Source: Pseudomonas botevensis (GTDB taxonomy: Bacteria; Pseudomonadota; Gammaproteobacteria; Pseudomonadales; Pseudomonadaceae). Taken from it: a stretch of DNA of 64,000 nt. Made by a program: the position numbers and the translations under genes. The stretch covers positions 62,001 to 126,000 of the forward strand of contig NZ_JAHTKI010000007.1 of the NCBI RefSeq assembly GCF_019145475.1, read 5' to 3'. Shown piece by piece: positions 50,369 through 59,758 of this stretch (positions are counted from its first letter, which is position 1; each line of letters begins with the position of its first letter). The notes under the pieces are model-generated. The model ran no database searches. It saw only the letters and a list, made by a program, of their open reading frames with translations, and was not told where the DNA came from.

Positions 50369-52057
50369 TCAGGCGAAGACGAAACCGGAGTCCGACAGGT
50401 TAGCCACTCCAACCCCCACCAGGGTCACGGCAAAATCGCCAATCTTCAGCACGGTATCCGCCCCCGACTGGGAAGCGTGCTGCTTGATGTCATAGCCCTG
50501 CCCCGCGCCTTCGACCCCCATGAACACCAGTTTGTCACCGCCCTGATAGCCATTGATCGCGTCAAAACCGAAGGCGCCGCTGAACAGGAAGGTGTTGTTG
50601 CCACCCACCGCCGTCATCACGTCGTTGCCGGCGCCGCCGACGAAGGTCACATGGCCCTTGTCGCTTTGCAGGTGGTCATTGCCGCCGAGACCGAACAGCC
50701 AGTCGCCGTCAGCCGTCGCGTGCAGCGTGTTGCCGGAGAGGTCGCCGCTGAGGGAATGGCTGTACGGGGTCAGCTCGCTGCCATTGCTCAAACCCTTGGC
50801 GGTGACGGTCCAGGTGATCTCCTTGCTGCCCCACCACGAGCCCGACTCTTTGCTCACCAGTGCGCCGATGTCGCGGGTCATGCTGATGCCGCCGTAGGCG
50901 TCGCGCACGTACAACGTGCCGTCGCCATCGTTGGCGAAGCTGAAATTCTGCAGCGGTTTTTGCAGCTCGAAGGTGTTGTGGCCCTGGCCGCCCAGCAGGA
51001 TGTTGAAGCCACCGTCGTCGCGGAATCGGTCATCGCCGGCGCGCCCTTCAAGGAAGTCGTTGCCCGCCCCGCCCTTGAGCCAGTCGTTGCTGTCGGTGCC
51101 GATGATGAAGGTGCTGCCGGTGTGCGGCTCGCCGCTGCGGCCCAGGTCCTCGACCCAGGTCTTGCCCCGGGAGGCCTCTTCCAGGTTGGAGACGATGATC
51201 GTCGAATCCTGGCTGGTCAGGTTGTAGAACTTCGAATCGATCACCCGGTTCAAGCCGTCGGCATAACCCAGCGAGCCGTGGGCCGACCAGTTCAGCGGAT
51301 TGAGGATGCTGAACGGCACCAGGTTCTGCGCGGTCGAGGCGTACTGGTCGTTGAAGTTGACGATGTTGTCGGTGGTCGACGCATGCGGGCCATCGTGCTT
51401 GCCCAGCGAACCACTGCTGAACGTGGTGCCGTCGAGCACGCGGAACACCGGGTCGTTCTCATAACCGATGTTCAACACGTTGACGCCGGTGCTGCTCTGG
51501 GTCGGCGACGCGAAGGCGATGTAATTGGCGTCCTTGTAGAACCCGCCCCAGTTGCTGGCGCTCAGCTCGGCCACGCTGTTGACCCCAAGGCCGCCGAGAC
51601 TGTGGCCGCTGATGAGCACGTCCTTGGCCGCAATGCCGTGGGCCACGGCGAACGTCGCAACTGCCTTGAGCAGATTGTCGAAGGCGTTTTTCGCGTAGTT
51701 GGTCGCGTAATCCACCGGGCCGATGGCTGCCAGCAGGTTGTTTTTCATGTCGCCGAAAGTGTCGCTGTAACCGAGTCCGCCGGTGCCGCGAAACGCCACA
51801 CCGATGCCGATCAGCTTGCCCGCCGCGTCGTACTTGCCGAGCACTTCGGCTTCGGCGCTGGTGAAGCCGTCCTTCTCGCCGAAGAACGTGCCCTGCGCCC
51901 CGACCTTGCCCTGATAACCCAGCGCCGTGGCGGCAATCGGTGCCCAACCGGTGCCCGGCAGCGCCTGGCCGGTCGGCGTGTAGGCGTACAGCGTCAGCGC
52001 GATGGCATCGCTGTACAACGCTTTGCCATCGGCTTTTTTGTAATCGAACAATCCCAT
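50369..52057 (-). CDS. pueB: Extracellular family I.3 lipase / polyurethanase, RTX type
   Basis: 562 residues, similar to P. chlororaphis PueB (about 565) and clearly paralogous to the lipase at 48303-50156. Nucleophile S153 in SGHSLGG. RTX repeats (GGAGNDFLEGRAGDD, GGNDHLQSDKGHVTFVGGAGND) and a C-terminal secretion end ...SDSGFVFA. It lacks about 50 residues relative to its paralogue near residues 30-85. No N-terminal signal; type I export through AprDEF expected. Followed on the minus strand by a REP pair, preceded by a terminator after the protease gene. Confidence 0.94.
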   Translation of the reverse strand: MGLFDYKKADGKALYSDAIALTLYAYTPTGQALPGTGWAPIAATALGYQGKVGAQGTFFGEKDGFTSAEAEVLGKYDAAGKLIGIGVAFRGTGGLGYSDTFGDMKNNLLAAIGPVDYATNYAKNAFDNLLKAVATFAVAHGIAAKDVLISGHSLGGLGVNSVAELSASNWGGFYKDANYIAFASPTQSSTGVNVLNIGYENDPVFRVLDGTTFSSGSLGKHDGPHASTTDNIVNFNDQYASTAQNLVPFSILNPLNWSAHGSLGYADGLNRVIDSKFYNLTSQDSTIIVSNLEEASRGKTWVEDLGRSGEPHTGSTFIIGTDSNDWLKGGAGNDFLEGRAGDDRFRDDGGFNILLGGQGHNTFELQKPLQNFSFANDGDGTLYVRDAYGGISMTRDIGALVSKESGSWWGSKEITWTVTAKGLSNGSELTPYSHSLSGDLSGNTLHATADGDWLFGLGGNDHLQSDKGHVTFVGGAGNDVMTAVGGNNTFLFSGAFGFDAINGYQGGDKLVFMGVEGAGQGYDIKQHASQSGADTVLKIGDFAVTLVGVGVANLSDSGFVFA

Positions 52058-52084
52058 GTCGTGCTCTCTCTTCCCTCAAGTAAA

Positions 52085-52112
52085 ACCGGCAGTTCCAGGT
52101 GGAACTGCCGGT
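52085..52112 (-). terminator. Intrinsic terminator between protease and lipase genes
   Basis: On the minus strand ACCGGCAGTTCC pairs with GGAACTGCCGGT across a 4-base loop and is followed by TTTTACTT. It lies 5 bases after the autotransporter stop, so it may reduce readthrough into the lipases. Confidence 0.8.
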
Positions 52113-52117
52113 GTCCG

Positions 52118-55100
52118 TCAGAACTGCCAGTCGAGGGTCAGGCCCACTCCGTGATCCTTCTCGTTCGAACCGATCAGCCCGTTGTAATCCAGATTCACCC
52201 GTACATCGCGATTGAGCGCCAGACCGGCACGCACGCCGACTGCCGCCGCATCACGGTCCATCGACACGCTTTGCACCTTGAACGCGCTGTCACCATTGGC
52301 GAAGGCCAGGTGATTTTGCGCATCGACGCTGCTCAGGTTGTGCTGCCAGCCGAGGCTCGCGCCCAGCTCCAGCTGATGCTTGTCCGACAGGGCAAACGTG
52401 CGCTTGGCCCGCACACCCAGAGTGGACAACACCACATCGCGATTGTCCTCGCCACCTTTCAGCGCGGCGGCGTCACCCTTCTCGGTGAAACTGTCGCTGT
52501 TCAGGTGAACGTAAGCCAGGTTGGCGAATGGCTCCAGGTTCATCGGTTGCAGGCCCAGGTCATAGGCCGCTTCGGTGAACAGTTGCGCGGTGGTCGCATC
52601 GCGCTTGGTTTTCTGCTTGCCACTGACACCGGCGAATTGCAGATCACGTTTGACGTCGATGCGATGCCAGCTATAGGCCGCACCGGCGGTCAGGCGCAGG
52701 GCATCGATTTCATGCCCCAGGTAGGCGCCCAGGTGATAACTGTCGATCGACGCCGACGAATGCGTGCCCGAGCCCATGCTCAGCGAGCTGTCGCTATAAC
52801 CGGTGACGAAACCCAGACGGGTATCTTCAGCAATCAAGCCGTCGACGCCCAGCAGCAAGCCACCGATGGAGCTGTTGGTGTCGGCGTTTTTATGGCCGCC
52901 ATCGCTTTTGCCCCAGGCGCCGAGGACTTTCATCCAGACGTTGCTGCGGTCATCGGTCGGCGCACCAGCGTCGAACAGGTCGCGCTCGCGCAGGCGCTCA
53001 CCCACGGCATCGCGCAGGTAGCGGCTGTCGTTGACCAGCAGCGTGCCAATCGCCGGATGGATCTCGCCGGACAATTGCTGGAACGCGTCCTGGGCAACGG
53101 CAGCAGTGGGCGACAGCAACAGCGTTTCGAACAACGCGTTGCCTGCGCCCAGACGCTCGGCCGCGGCACCGACGGCACGCTGGTTCGGGGTCAGGCCGAC
53201 GCTGGCGAACGAGGCGCCGTTGCGGCCGACCGCCAGTTGCACACCACCCGCCGAGTAATCCAGGGTGCCGCCGAGGAACGCATAGCTCGGCAGAACCTGG
53301 CCAAAACGTCCTTGAATGCCGCCGGCCGCTTGCAGGATGTTGAACTGGCTGCCAAGCAAGGACTTGACCTCGCCGGTGGTCAACAGCGTCGGGCTGTTCT
53401 CCAGGGACAGCGCGACGGTCGCACCCTCGATGGTCGCGATGCCGCCAGCGACAATGCGGTCGCTGCTGGTTGGCGAGACTTCGACGGCGTAGGTCGACCC
53501 CGGCTCGAAGGTCACGTCACCGGCGACATTCAAGGTGCCGATGGAGTTGCCCGGGGCGACGGTGCCGCCGCTTTTCGCGGTCAGCGCGCCGATCCGGCCG
53601 TTACCGCCGAGGATGCCGCTGTCGTTGACCGTGACCGCTGAGGCCAGGGAACCATTGATCGCCAAGCGGCCCTGATTGACCAGGGTCGGGCCGCTGTAGG
53701 TGTTGGCGCCGGTCAGCACCAGAGTGCCGATGCCCTGCTTGGTCAGGCCACCGTGGCCGGAAATGTCGTTGCGCCAGGTATCGAGGCCGCAGGTGATGTC
53801 GTTGCACACCCGCTGGGTCGGTTTGCCCGCATCGAGAATCGCGCCGATGCCCGGCAGATCCGCGACGAACTGGCTGGAGCCGTAAGCCCCCTCGATGCGG
53901 AACTCCTCGGGAATGTCCTGCTCGGTGACGAACATCGCCGGGCCGTCGATGCCCTTGCGCAGGTTGATCATGCCCCAGCCATACAATGCGTCGACACCCG
54001 GTGCGCCGAGGTCGGTGGCGGTGGTGCGCAATACGCTGGCGACCTGCGCGCCGGTCATGTAAGGGAAGCGCTCCATCAGCACGGCCATGGAGCCGGCCAC
54101 GTGTGGTGCGGCCATCGAGGTGCCGTTGTAGTTGGCGTAACCGGTGGTCAGGTTATCGGCGTTGGTGCCGCTGATGATCGAGCTGTAGATCCGCGTACCG
54201 GGCGCCGCCACGCAGAAACTCGCGGTGTAGCCGCAGCGCGAGGAAAACGTACTCATGATGTACGGATTGGCGCTGGCCTGGTCCGGGTTCCTTTGCAACG
54301 CGGCGACGGTCATCCAGTTCGGCGCGATCTCTGGGACGAAGTAACCGAGGCCGGCGATGGCATCCGGGTTATTCAGGTTGTAGTCGTTACCCGCAGCGAA
54401 GATCGTCACGATGCCGCTGCGCGCGGCCGCGATTGCACCGTCATAGGCGCCACCGGGTTTGGTCCCGAGCAGCGTGCGGATCTCGTTGAACTGCACTTGC
54501 GCGTCGTTGACGGTGAAGTGCGGATACGCCGGGTCGCGGCCACCGAGGTCGAACCGGTCGGTGATGCCGATGCCCCAACTGTTGTTGATGATCCGCGCGC
54601 CACTGGCGATCAGCGCATCCCAGCCGGCCTTGTACACCGCGCCGTCGTTCCCCCGGACGATGCCGTCTTCCGGGCCGGGGTCGCCGTTGTCGGCGCTGAT
54701 GATCTGCGCGCCGAACGCCACGCCGTGCATCACCCCGCCATCGCGGCTGCCGGCGGCGATCCCGCCGACGTGGGTGCCGTGGGCGCCGAGCTTGCCGTCG
54801 GAGCCGACCGAGGGCGAACCGTCATAGCGGAACGCATCGCCGGCCTTCACCGGGATGTACGGGTCGGTGTATTCGCGAATGCCGCTGGTGACCAGCGTGA
54901 CGACTTTGTTGGTGCCGGAGAACTCCGGGTGCGCGGCATACACCGGCTGGTCGAAGATCCCCAGCTTCACGCCCTTGCCGGAATACCCGGCGGCATACGC
55001 ATGATCCGCACCGATGGCGCCCAGGCCCCAATCGGCCTGGAACTCGGTGCTGCGCCAACTGGCGGGATCGCCCAGCCGACCGTTCTCGACATAGGGCGCC

Positions 55101-55204
55101 GCTTGTGCGCTGCCCCAGCCGGTGAGTGCGCACAGAACGGCGCAATGCAAAGTTTTCAGGCGAAAGCGGCCACCCGATTGCGCGGGGGTGTTGTTGTTTT
55201 TCAT
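52118..55204 (-). CDS. prtA: Subtilisin-type (S8) serine protease autotransporter
   Basis: 1028 residues. An extended signal peptide ends GSAQA near residue 35. The S8 domain follows with D85 (GIFDQPVYAAHPEF), H145 (GAHGTHVGG) and S363 (NGTSMAAPHVAG). Asp85 is followed by Gln-Pro instead of the usual Ser/Thr-Gly. Passenger-associated repeats appear around residues 500-600 (TLVLTGANTYSGPTLV, GGNGRIGAL, GGTVAPGNSIGTLNVAGDV). The last ~280 residues form the outer-membrane beta-barrel ending ...LTLDWQF. It is paralogous to the gene downstream of aprF; prtA/prtB naming follows the P. fluorescens locus. AAGGAAGG lies upstream of the ATG. Confidence 0.93.
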   Translation of the reverse strand: MKNNNTPAQSGGRFRLKTLHCAVLCALTGWGSAQAAPYVENGRLGDPASWRSTEFQADWGLGAIGADHAYAAGYSGKGVKLGIFDQPVYAAHPEFSGTNKVVTLVTSGIREYTDPYIPVKAGDAFRYDGSPSVGSDGKLGAHGTHVGGIAAGSRDGGVMHGVAFGAQIISADNGDPGPEDGIVRGNDGAVYKAGWDALIASGARIINNSWGIGITDRFDLGGRDPAYPHFTVNDAQVQFNEIRTLLGTKPGGAYDGAIAAARSGIVTIFAAGNDYNLNNPDAIAGLGYFVPEIAPNWMTVAALQRNPDQASANPYIMSTFSSRCGYTASFCVAAPGTRIYSSIISGTNADNLTTGYANYNGTSMAAPHVAGSMAVLMERFPYMTGAQVASVLRTTATDLGAPGVDALYGWGMINLRKGIDGPAMFVTEQDIPEEFRIEGAYGSSQFVADLPGIGAILDAGKPTQRVCNDITCGLDTWRNDISGHGGLTKQGIGTLVLTGANTYSGPTLVNQGRLAINGSLASAVTVNDSGILGGNGRIGALTAKSGGTVAPGNSIGTLNVAGDVTFEPGSTYAVEVSPTSSDRIVAGGIATIEGATVALSLENSPTLLTTGEVKSLLGSQFNILQAAGGIQGRFGQVLPSYAFLGGTLDYSAGGVQLAVGRNGASFASVGLTPNQRAVGAAAERLGAGNALFETLLLSPTAAVAQDAFQQLSGEIHPAIGTLLVNDSRYLRDAVGERLRERDLFDAGAPTDDRSNVWMKVLGAWGKSDGGHKNADTNSSIGGLLLGVDGLIAEDTRLGFVTGYSDSSLSMGSGTHSSASIDSYHLGAYLGHEIDALRLTAGAAYSWHRIDVKRDLQFAGVSGKQKTKRDATTAQLFTEAAYDLGLQPMNLEPFANLAYVHLNSDSFTEKGDAAALKGGEDNRDVVLSTLGVRAKRTFALSDKHQLELGASLGWQHNLSSVDAQNHLAFANGDSAFKVQSVSMDRDAAAVGVRAGLALNRDVRVNLDYNGLIGSNEKDHGVGLTLDWQF

Positions 55205-55277
55205 CCAGCGACCTTCCTTAGTGATGTTGCTAAAAATCCGTTTCGTGCGCCACGCAGCGGTTTGCAGGAGCGCAGCC

Positions 55278-58229
55278 TCAGAACTGCCAGTTCAGACTCA
55301 AGCCGACCCCGTGATGCTTCTCGCGGCTGGCCAACTGGCCGCTGTAATCGACATTCACCCGCACATCGCGGCTCAGCGCCAGGCTGGCCTGCACGCCCAC
55401 CAGCGCGGCATCGCGCACCTGTGGCGAACTCTCGACGGTGTACGGCGCACTGCCGCTGGCGAAGCGCAGATGCTGTTCGGATTCGATGTCGGTAAGGCTG
55501 TGCTGCCAGCCGACGTGCCCACTCAGATCGAGCGTGTGCGCGGAAGTCAGGTCAAACCTCTTGATCGCCCGTATCCCGAGGGTGCTCAGCACCGCGTCAC
55601 GCTGGTCGTCGCCGCTTTTCAACGCGGCCGCATCGCCCTTCTCGGTAAAGCCATCGGTGTCCAGATGCACGTAGGCCAGGTTGGCGAACGGCTCCAGCGC
55701 CATGGTTTGCACAGGCAGCCGGTAAGCCGCCTCACCGAACACCTGAGTGGTGGCGGCATCGACCTTGGCTTTCTGCCGGGCGCTGACGTCGCCGTATTGC
55801 AGATCGCGTTTCACATCGGCGCGATGCCAGCTGTAGGCCGCACCGCTGCTCAGGCGCCAGGCGCCGATATCGTGGCCGACGTAAGCGCCGAGGTGATAGC
55901 TGTCGACCTTGGCCGAGGAATGCGTGCCCGAGCCCTGGCTCAGCGAGCTGTCGCTGTAGCCGGTGACCAGACCGATGCGGGTCTGTTCGTCCAGCGCACC
56001 GTCGACACCGGCCAGCAAACCGCCGATCGAGGTGTTGTAGCCGGCGGTGTCGTGGCGCGAATCCGTGGTGCCCCAGGCGCCGAGGGCCTTGATCCAGCCG
56101 TTGCTGTGCGCGGTTGGCGCGTCGTGCAGGCGTTCGCCGATGGCATTGCGCAGTTGCCGACTGTCATTGATCAACACCGAACCCAGGGCCGGGTAGATCT
56201 CTCCGCTCAACTGCTGGAAGGCCTGTTGCGCCGAACTCGCGTCGGGGGACAGCAGCAGGCTTTCGTACACCGAACTACCGGCGCCCAGGCCTTCGACAGC
56301 GGCGGCCACGGCGCGTTGATTCGGGGTCTGGCCAACACTGGCGAAGGACGTTGCGTTGCGCTCGACCGCCAGTCCGATGCCATTGGCCGTGTAGCTCAGG
56401 TTGCCGCCGATGAACAGATAGTCCGGCAGCACCGCTCCAAACTGCCCCTGAATGCCACCGGCCGCTTGCAGGATGTTGTACTGGCGGCCGAGCAGGCTTT
56501 TCGCTTCGGTGGTGCTGAGCAAGGTCGGGCTGTTTTCCAGCGCCAGGCTGACGGTGGCGCCGCTGACGGTGGCGGTTCCTCCAGCGACAATACGATCGCT
56601 GCTGGTCGGCGACAGCTCCACGGCGTAGGTCGAACCGGGCGCGAAGGTCACGTCACCGGCCACGTTCAAAGTGCCGATGGAGTTGCCCGGCGCCACGCGA
56701 GCGCCGCTGTTGACCATCAGCCCGGCGATTCGGCCGGAGCCGCCAAGGGTGCCGTTGGCATTGACGGTGACTGCCGACGCCAATGAGCCGTTGACCGTCA
56801 GCAGACCGCCATTGACGGTGGTCGGGCCGCGAAAGGTGTTGTCGCCGGTCAGCACCAGGCGCCCGGCGCCGGACTTGATCAGGCTGCCCTGGTAAACGCG
56901 GTTGGCCGCTGCGGCATCGCGGGCCATGCCCACGGCGTAATCGGTCTGATCCTGTTGACTGGCGCCTGCCGGAACGCCGTTCTGCCAGCCTTTGTTTTGC
57001 AGGGTCTGTTGCCAGGCCGTGTGTTCGGCGAGGTCTTCGCTCTGACGCTGGAGCAACGCCTTGTCGGAGATGTCGTTGCTCCAGACGTCACTTTGCCCCG
57101 TCGCCAGATTGGCATCGAACGCCCCGAGCAACTGCCCCGGCCCGCGCATCGCCCGGTTCAGGTTGGCCACGCCCCAGCCGACCCGCTCGGTCGGCGCATC
57201 GGTCACTGAGCCGTCGAGCTGCGTGGCGGTGGTCAGCAGCACTTCGAGCGCCTGCTGATTGTTCATGTAGGGGTAGCGTTCCATCACCAGCGCCAACGCG
57301 CCGGTGGCGTGGGGTGCAGCCATTGAGGTGCCGGACTTGATCGCGTAGCCGCCATCGGGAATGGTGCTGTCGATCTTCGCCCCCGGCGTGGTGATGCACC
57401 AGTATTTGGCGATGCCGCACTGGTTGTACTTCTGCTGATTGCTCTGATCCAGCCCTGACACTGCCAGCCAGTGACCCTCGAGATCCGGCTGAAAGTACGG
57501 CAGCGCCGAACGCACACTGGCATTCGGGTAGCCGCTGTTGCCGGCGCTGAACACCTGGATCACACCGCGACGTGAAACGTCCGCCGCCGCATCGAGCCAG
57601 GTGCCCTGGTTCCAGTGCTGGGCGTAGGCCGCGTGCAGGTCGGCAAGGGTCCGGTAGCTGACATCCGGCGGCTGGCTGCCCCAGCTGTTATTGATCGCCC
57701 GCACACCGGCGTCGGCCAGGGCGTCGTAGACCGCTTTGAAATAGCGCGGATCGGGTTTGGGACCGAACAGGAAACTGTCGTTTTTGTTGGTGTTGCCGAC
57801 GAAAATCTGCGCGTTGTACGCCACGCCATGCATGCCGCTGCCATCGCGGGACGCGCCCATGGTGCCGACGACGTGGGTGCCGTGGGAGTCGTTGTTGGGG
57901 TTGAGCGTGCCGTTGACGTTGAACGGCGAACCGTCAACGTAACTGCCGGAGGCCAACACCGGGTGATAGCGGTCGGTGGCGAATTCGGGGTGGGCGGCAT
58001 CGAAGCCGGAGTCGAGGGCACCGATTTTTACGCCTTTACCGGTGATGCCGGCCGCGTAGGCTTGATCGGCCTGTATGCGGCCCAGGCCCCAGTCGCGGAG
58101 GAATTCGGCCGAGCGCCAACTGCCGGGATCGCCGGGTTTGCCTGACTCAAGGTATTGCGCCTGGGCCTGCGTCGCAGAAATCACAAGCAGCAGGGCGCCG
58201 ACCGAAATCGGCTTGATGTGTACGTCCAT
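55278..58229 (-). CDS. prtB: Subtilisin-type (S8) serine protease autotransporter
   Basis: 983 residues from the ATG at 58229; GTG codons just upstream are alternatives. Signal peptide ends TQAQA. Triad: D73 (GALDSGFDAAHPEF, the canonical Asp-Ser-Gly), H119 (DSHGTHVVG) and S302 (SGTSMAAPHATG). The same passenger repeats as its paralogue (RLVLTGDNTFRGPTTV, GGSGRIAGL, VAPGNSIGTLNVAGDV) and a barrel ending ...LSLNWQF. The two are adjacent tandem copies, with the C-terminal half better conserved than the protease half. Both self-secrete through their barrel, independent of AprDEF. Confidence 0.93.
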   Translation of the reverse strand: MDVHIKPISVGALLLVISATQAQAQYLESGKPGDPGSWRSAEFLRDWGLGRIQADQAYAAGITGKGVKIGALDSGFDAAHPEFATDRYHPVLASGSYVDGSPFNVNGTLNPNNDSHGTHVVGTMGASRDGSGMHGVAYNAQIFVGNTNKNDSFLFGPKPDPRYFKAVYDALADAGVRAINNSWGSQPPDVSYRTLADLHAAYAQHWNQGTWLDAAADVSRRGVIQVFSAGNSGYPNASVRSALPYFQPDLEGHWLAVSGLDQSNQQKYNQCGIAKYWCITTPGAKIDSTIPDGGYAIKSGTSMAAPHATGALALVMERYPYMNNQQALEVLLTTATQLDGSVTDAPTERVGWGVANLNRAMRGPGQLLGAFDANLATGQSDVWSNDISDKALLQRQSEDLAEHTAWQQTLQNKGWQNGVPAGASQQDQTDYAVGMARDAAAANRVYQGSLIKSGAGRLVLTGDNTFRGPTTVNGGLLTVNGSLASAVTVNANGTLGGSGRIAGLMVNSGARVAPGNSIGTLNVAGDVTFAPGSTYAVELSPTSSDRIVAGGTATVSGATVSLALENSPTLLSTTEAKSLLGRQYNILQAAGGIQGQFGAVLPDYLFIGGNLSYTANGIGLAVERNATSFASVGQTPNQRAVAAAVEGLGAGSSVYESLLLSPDASSAQQAFQQLSGEIYPALGSVLINDSRQLRNAIGERLHDAPTAHSNGWIKALGAWGTTDSRHDTAGYNTSIGGLLAGVDGALDEQTRIGLVTGYSDSSLSQGSGTHSSAKVDSYHLGAYVGHDIGAWRLSSGAAYSWHRADVKRDLQYGDVSARQKAKVDAATTQVFGEAAYRLPVQTMALEPFANLAYVHLDTDGFTEKGDAAALKSGDDQRDAVLSTLGIRAIKRFDLTSAHTLDLSGHVGWQHSLTDIESEQHLRFASGSAPYTVESSPQVRDAALVGVQASLALSRDVRVNVDYSGQLASREKHHGVGLSLNWQF

Positions 58230-58291
58230 GTTCACCACTCATTTTTTATTGTTTGGTTTTGCGGGTTTCAGTTATTCCTGCGGTATCTGCC

Positions 58292-58373
58292 CCCTCACCC
58301 CAGCCCTCTCCCGGAGGAGAGGGAGCCGGTAGGCGGTCAGTCCCCTCTCCCTCCGGGAGGGTTAGGGTGAGGG
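58292..58373. repeat. Imperfect inverted repeat, CCCTCACCC type
   Basis: CCCTCACCCCAGCCCTCTCC at the left is mirrored by GAGGGTTAGGGTGAGGG at the right, with CTCCCGGAGGAGAGGG and CCCCTCTCCCTCCGGGAGG as inner complementary parts. This is an interspersed palindrome found in many proteobacteria. It sits between aprF and the autotransporter gene and could fold in mRNA. Confidence 0.75.
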
Positions 58374-58394
58374 CTGGCCCTCAAGCCGGGCACG

Positions 58395-59756
58395 TCAGGG
58401 CCGTCCGACCCCGAACGCTTCGTCCACCCGCGCCAGATCCTGCTCGCTCAAGGTGCCCGCGTAGTAATGCAGTTTGGTCCACGCCATCAGGTAGTCGTAC
58501 CGCGCCTGCGCCAGATCGCGGCGGGTGGTGAACAGTTGTTGTTCGGCGTTCAGGGCATCCAGATTGGTTCGCTCGCCGCCGAGAATGCTTTGTTTGGTCG
58601 AGACCACCAGCGCCTCGGCCGAGGTCAGCGCCTTCTGATAAGCGCGCAGTTTGCTGACGCCGGACAGGCAGGCGCTGAACTGGCGGCGCAGTTCGATAAG
58701 GGTTTCGCGGGTCTTGCCGTCGAGTTCGTACTCGGCCTGCTCCATGGTGCGGCTGGCCTGGCGGGTCGATGCCGACACCCCGCCACCGGCATACAACGGC
58801 ACGCTGACCTCGAAACCAATGGTGTTGGTCTCGTAACGCTGGTTGTAGGTGTTGCCGCTTTCCGATTCGTTCTGGCGCATCGCCGCATAGGCGTTGACTT
58901 TCGGCAGATGCCCGGCGCGATTGCGCTCCACTTCGTAACGCGCGACTTCCACCGCCTGACGTTGCGACGCCAGGTTCGGGTTGTTGCTGATCGCCAGCTC
59001 GTGCCAGGTGTCGTAGTTGGCCGGTTGCAGGGTGAATGTCTGGAAGTTCTGGTCCAGTGGCGCAAGGTCGCTGATGTCCACCGCCGGCGTGCCGATCAGA
59101 GCGCCCAGCTCACGCAATGCCGCGTCCTGCTCGTTGCGCGCCTCGATCTCCTCGGCGGTCGCCAGCTCATAGCGCGACTCGGCTTCGAGGATGTCGGTGC
59201 GCGTGCCCTCGCCCTGGCGGAACATGTGTTCGTTCTGTTGGAACTGCTGTTCGTAGGCCTTCTTCTTCGCCTGGGCGATGTCGATCTGATCCTGAGCAAA
59301 CAAGGCCTTGGTGTAGTTATCGAGCACCCGCACCAACAGTTCCTGACTCTTGCCCCGGAAGTTTTCGTCGGCAAACAGCGATTGCGCCACGCCTTTGCGA
59401 TACGCCGCGTAGGCTTCGTAGTCGAGCAGCGGCTGTTGCAGGGTCAGGGTCGAGCCATAACTGTTGTAGTTGCGGTCTTCGGTACGATTGCGAGCCCGCT
59501 CGTCGAGGGACGTGGCCTTCGACGTGTTGTGGCCCTTGTTGTAGTTGTAACCCAGTTTCGGCAACAGCCCGGCGCGGCCAATGGCGCGGTTTTCCAGGCC
59601 GGCGTCACGCTCCTTGATCGCACCGAGGAACACCGGGTCATTGCGCAACGCCTGTTCGTAGATCTCGAACGGCCCCATGGCCGCCACCGCACTGTTGCCC
59701 GCCAGCAGCGCGAACGCTGCCGCCAGCATCGAAAACTTATTCATACAGCCGAACAT
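58395..59756 (-). CDS. aprF: TolC-family outer-membrane channel of the type I secretion system
   Basis: 453 residues from the ATG at 59756 with GAGG 7 bases upstream; a second ATG 4 codons on (59744) is also possible. Signal peptide ends NSAVAA. The protein has the two repeated helical/barrel halves of TolC-like exporters (YEQALRNDPVFLGAIKERDAGLENRAIGRAGLLPKLG, ISNNPNLASQRQAVEVARYEVERNRAGHLPKV, RTNLDALNAEQQLFTTRRDLAQARYDYLMAWTKLHYYAGTL). It completes the conduit with AprD and AprE. Two bases separate it from the aprE stop. Confidence 0.95.
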   Translation of the reverse strand: MFGCMNKFSMLAAAFALLAGNSAVAAMGPFEIYEQALRNDPVFLGAIKERDAGLENRAIGRAGLLPKLGYNYNKGHNTSKATSLDERARNRTEDRNYNSYGSTLTLQQPLLDYEAYAAYRKGVAQSLFADENFRGKSQELLVRVLDNYTKALFAQDQIDIAQAKKKAYEQQFQQNEHMFRQGEGTRTDILEAESRYELATAEEIEARNEQDAALRELGALIGTPAVDISDLAPLDQNFQTFTLQPANYDTWHELAISNNPNLASQRQAVEVARYEVERNRAGHLPKVNAYAAMRQNESESGNTYNQRYETNTIGFEVSVPLYAGGGVSASTRQASRTMEQAEYELDGKTRETLIELRRQFSACLSGVSKLRAYQKALTSAEALVVSTKQSILGGERTNLDALNAEQQLFTTRRDLAQARYDYLMAWTKLHYYAGTLSEQDLARVDEAFGVGRP

Positions 59757-59758
59757 CC

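Noticed and set aside
50156..53641. 1161-codon open frame on the plus strand
   Set aside because: Antisense to a lipase gene and most of an autotransporter gene, both with clear motifs. Its product is low-complexity Gly/Val/Gln-rich with no domains.
53753..56786. Two long plus-strand open frames (580 and 554 codons)
   Set aside because: Antisense to the two autotransporter genes, with repetitive composition mirroring those repeats; no ribosome binding sites of note.
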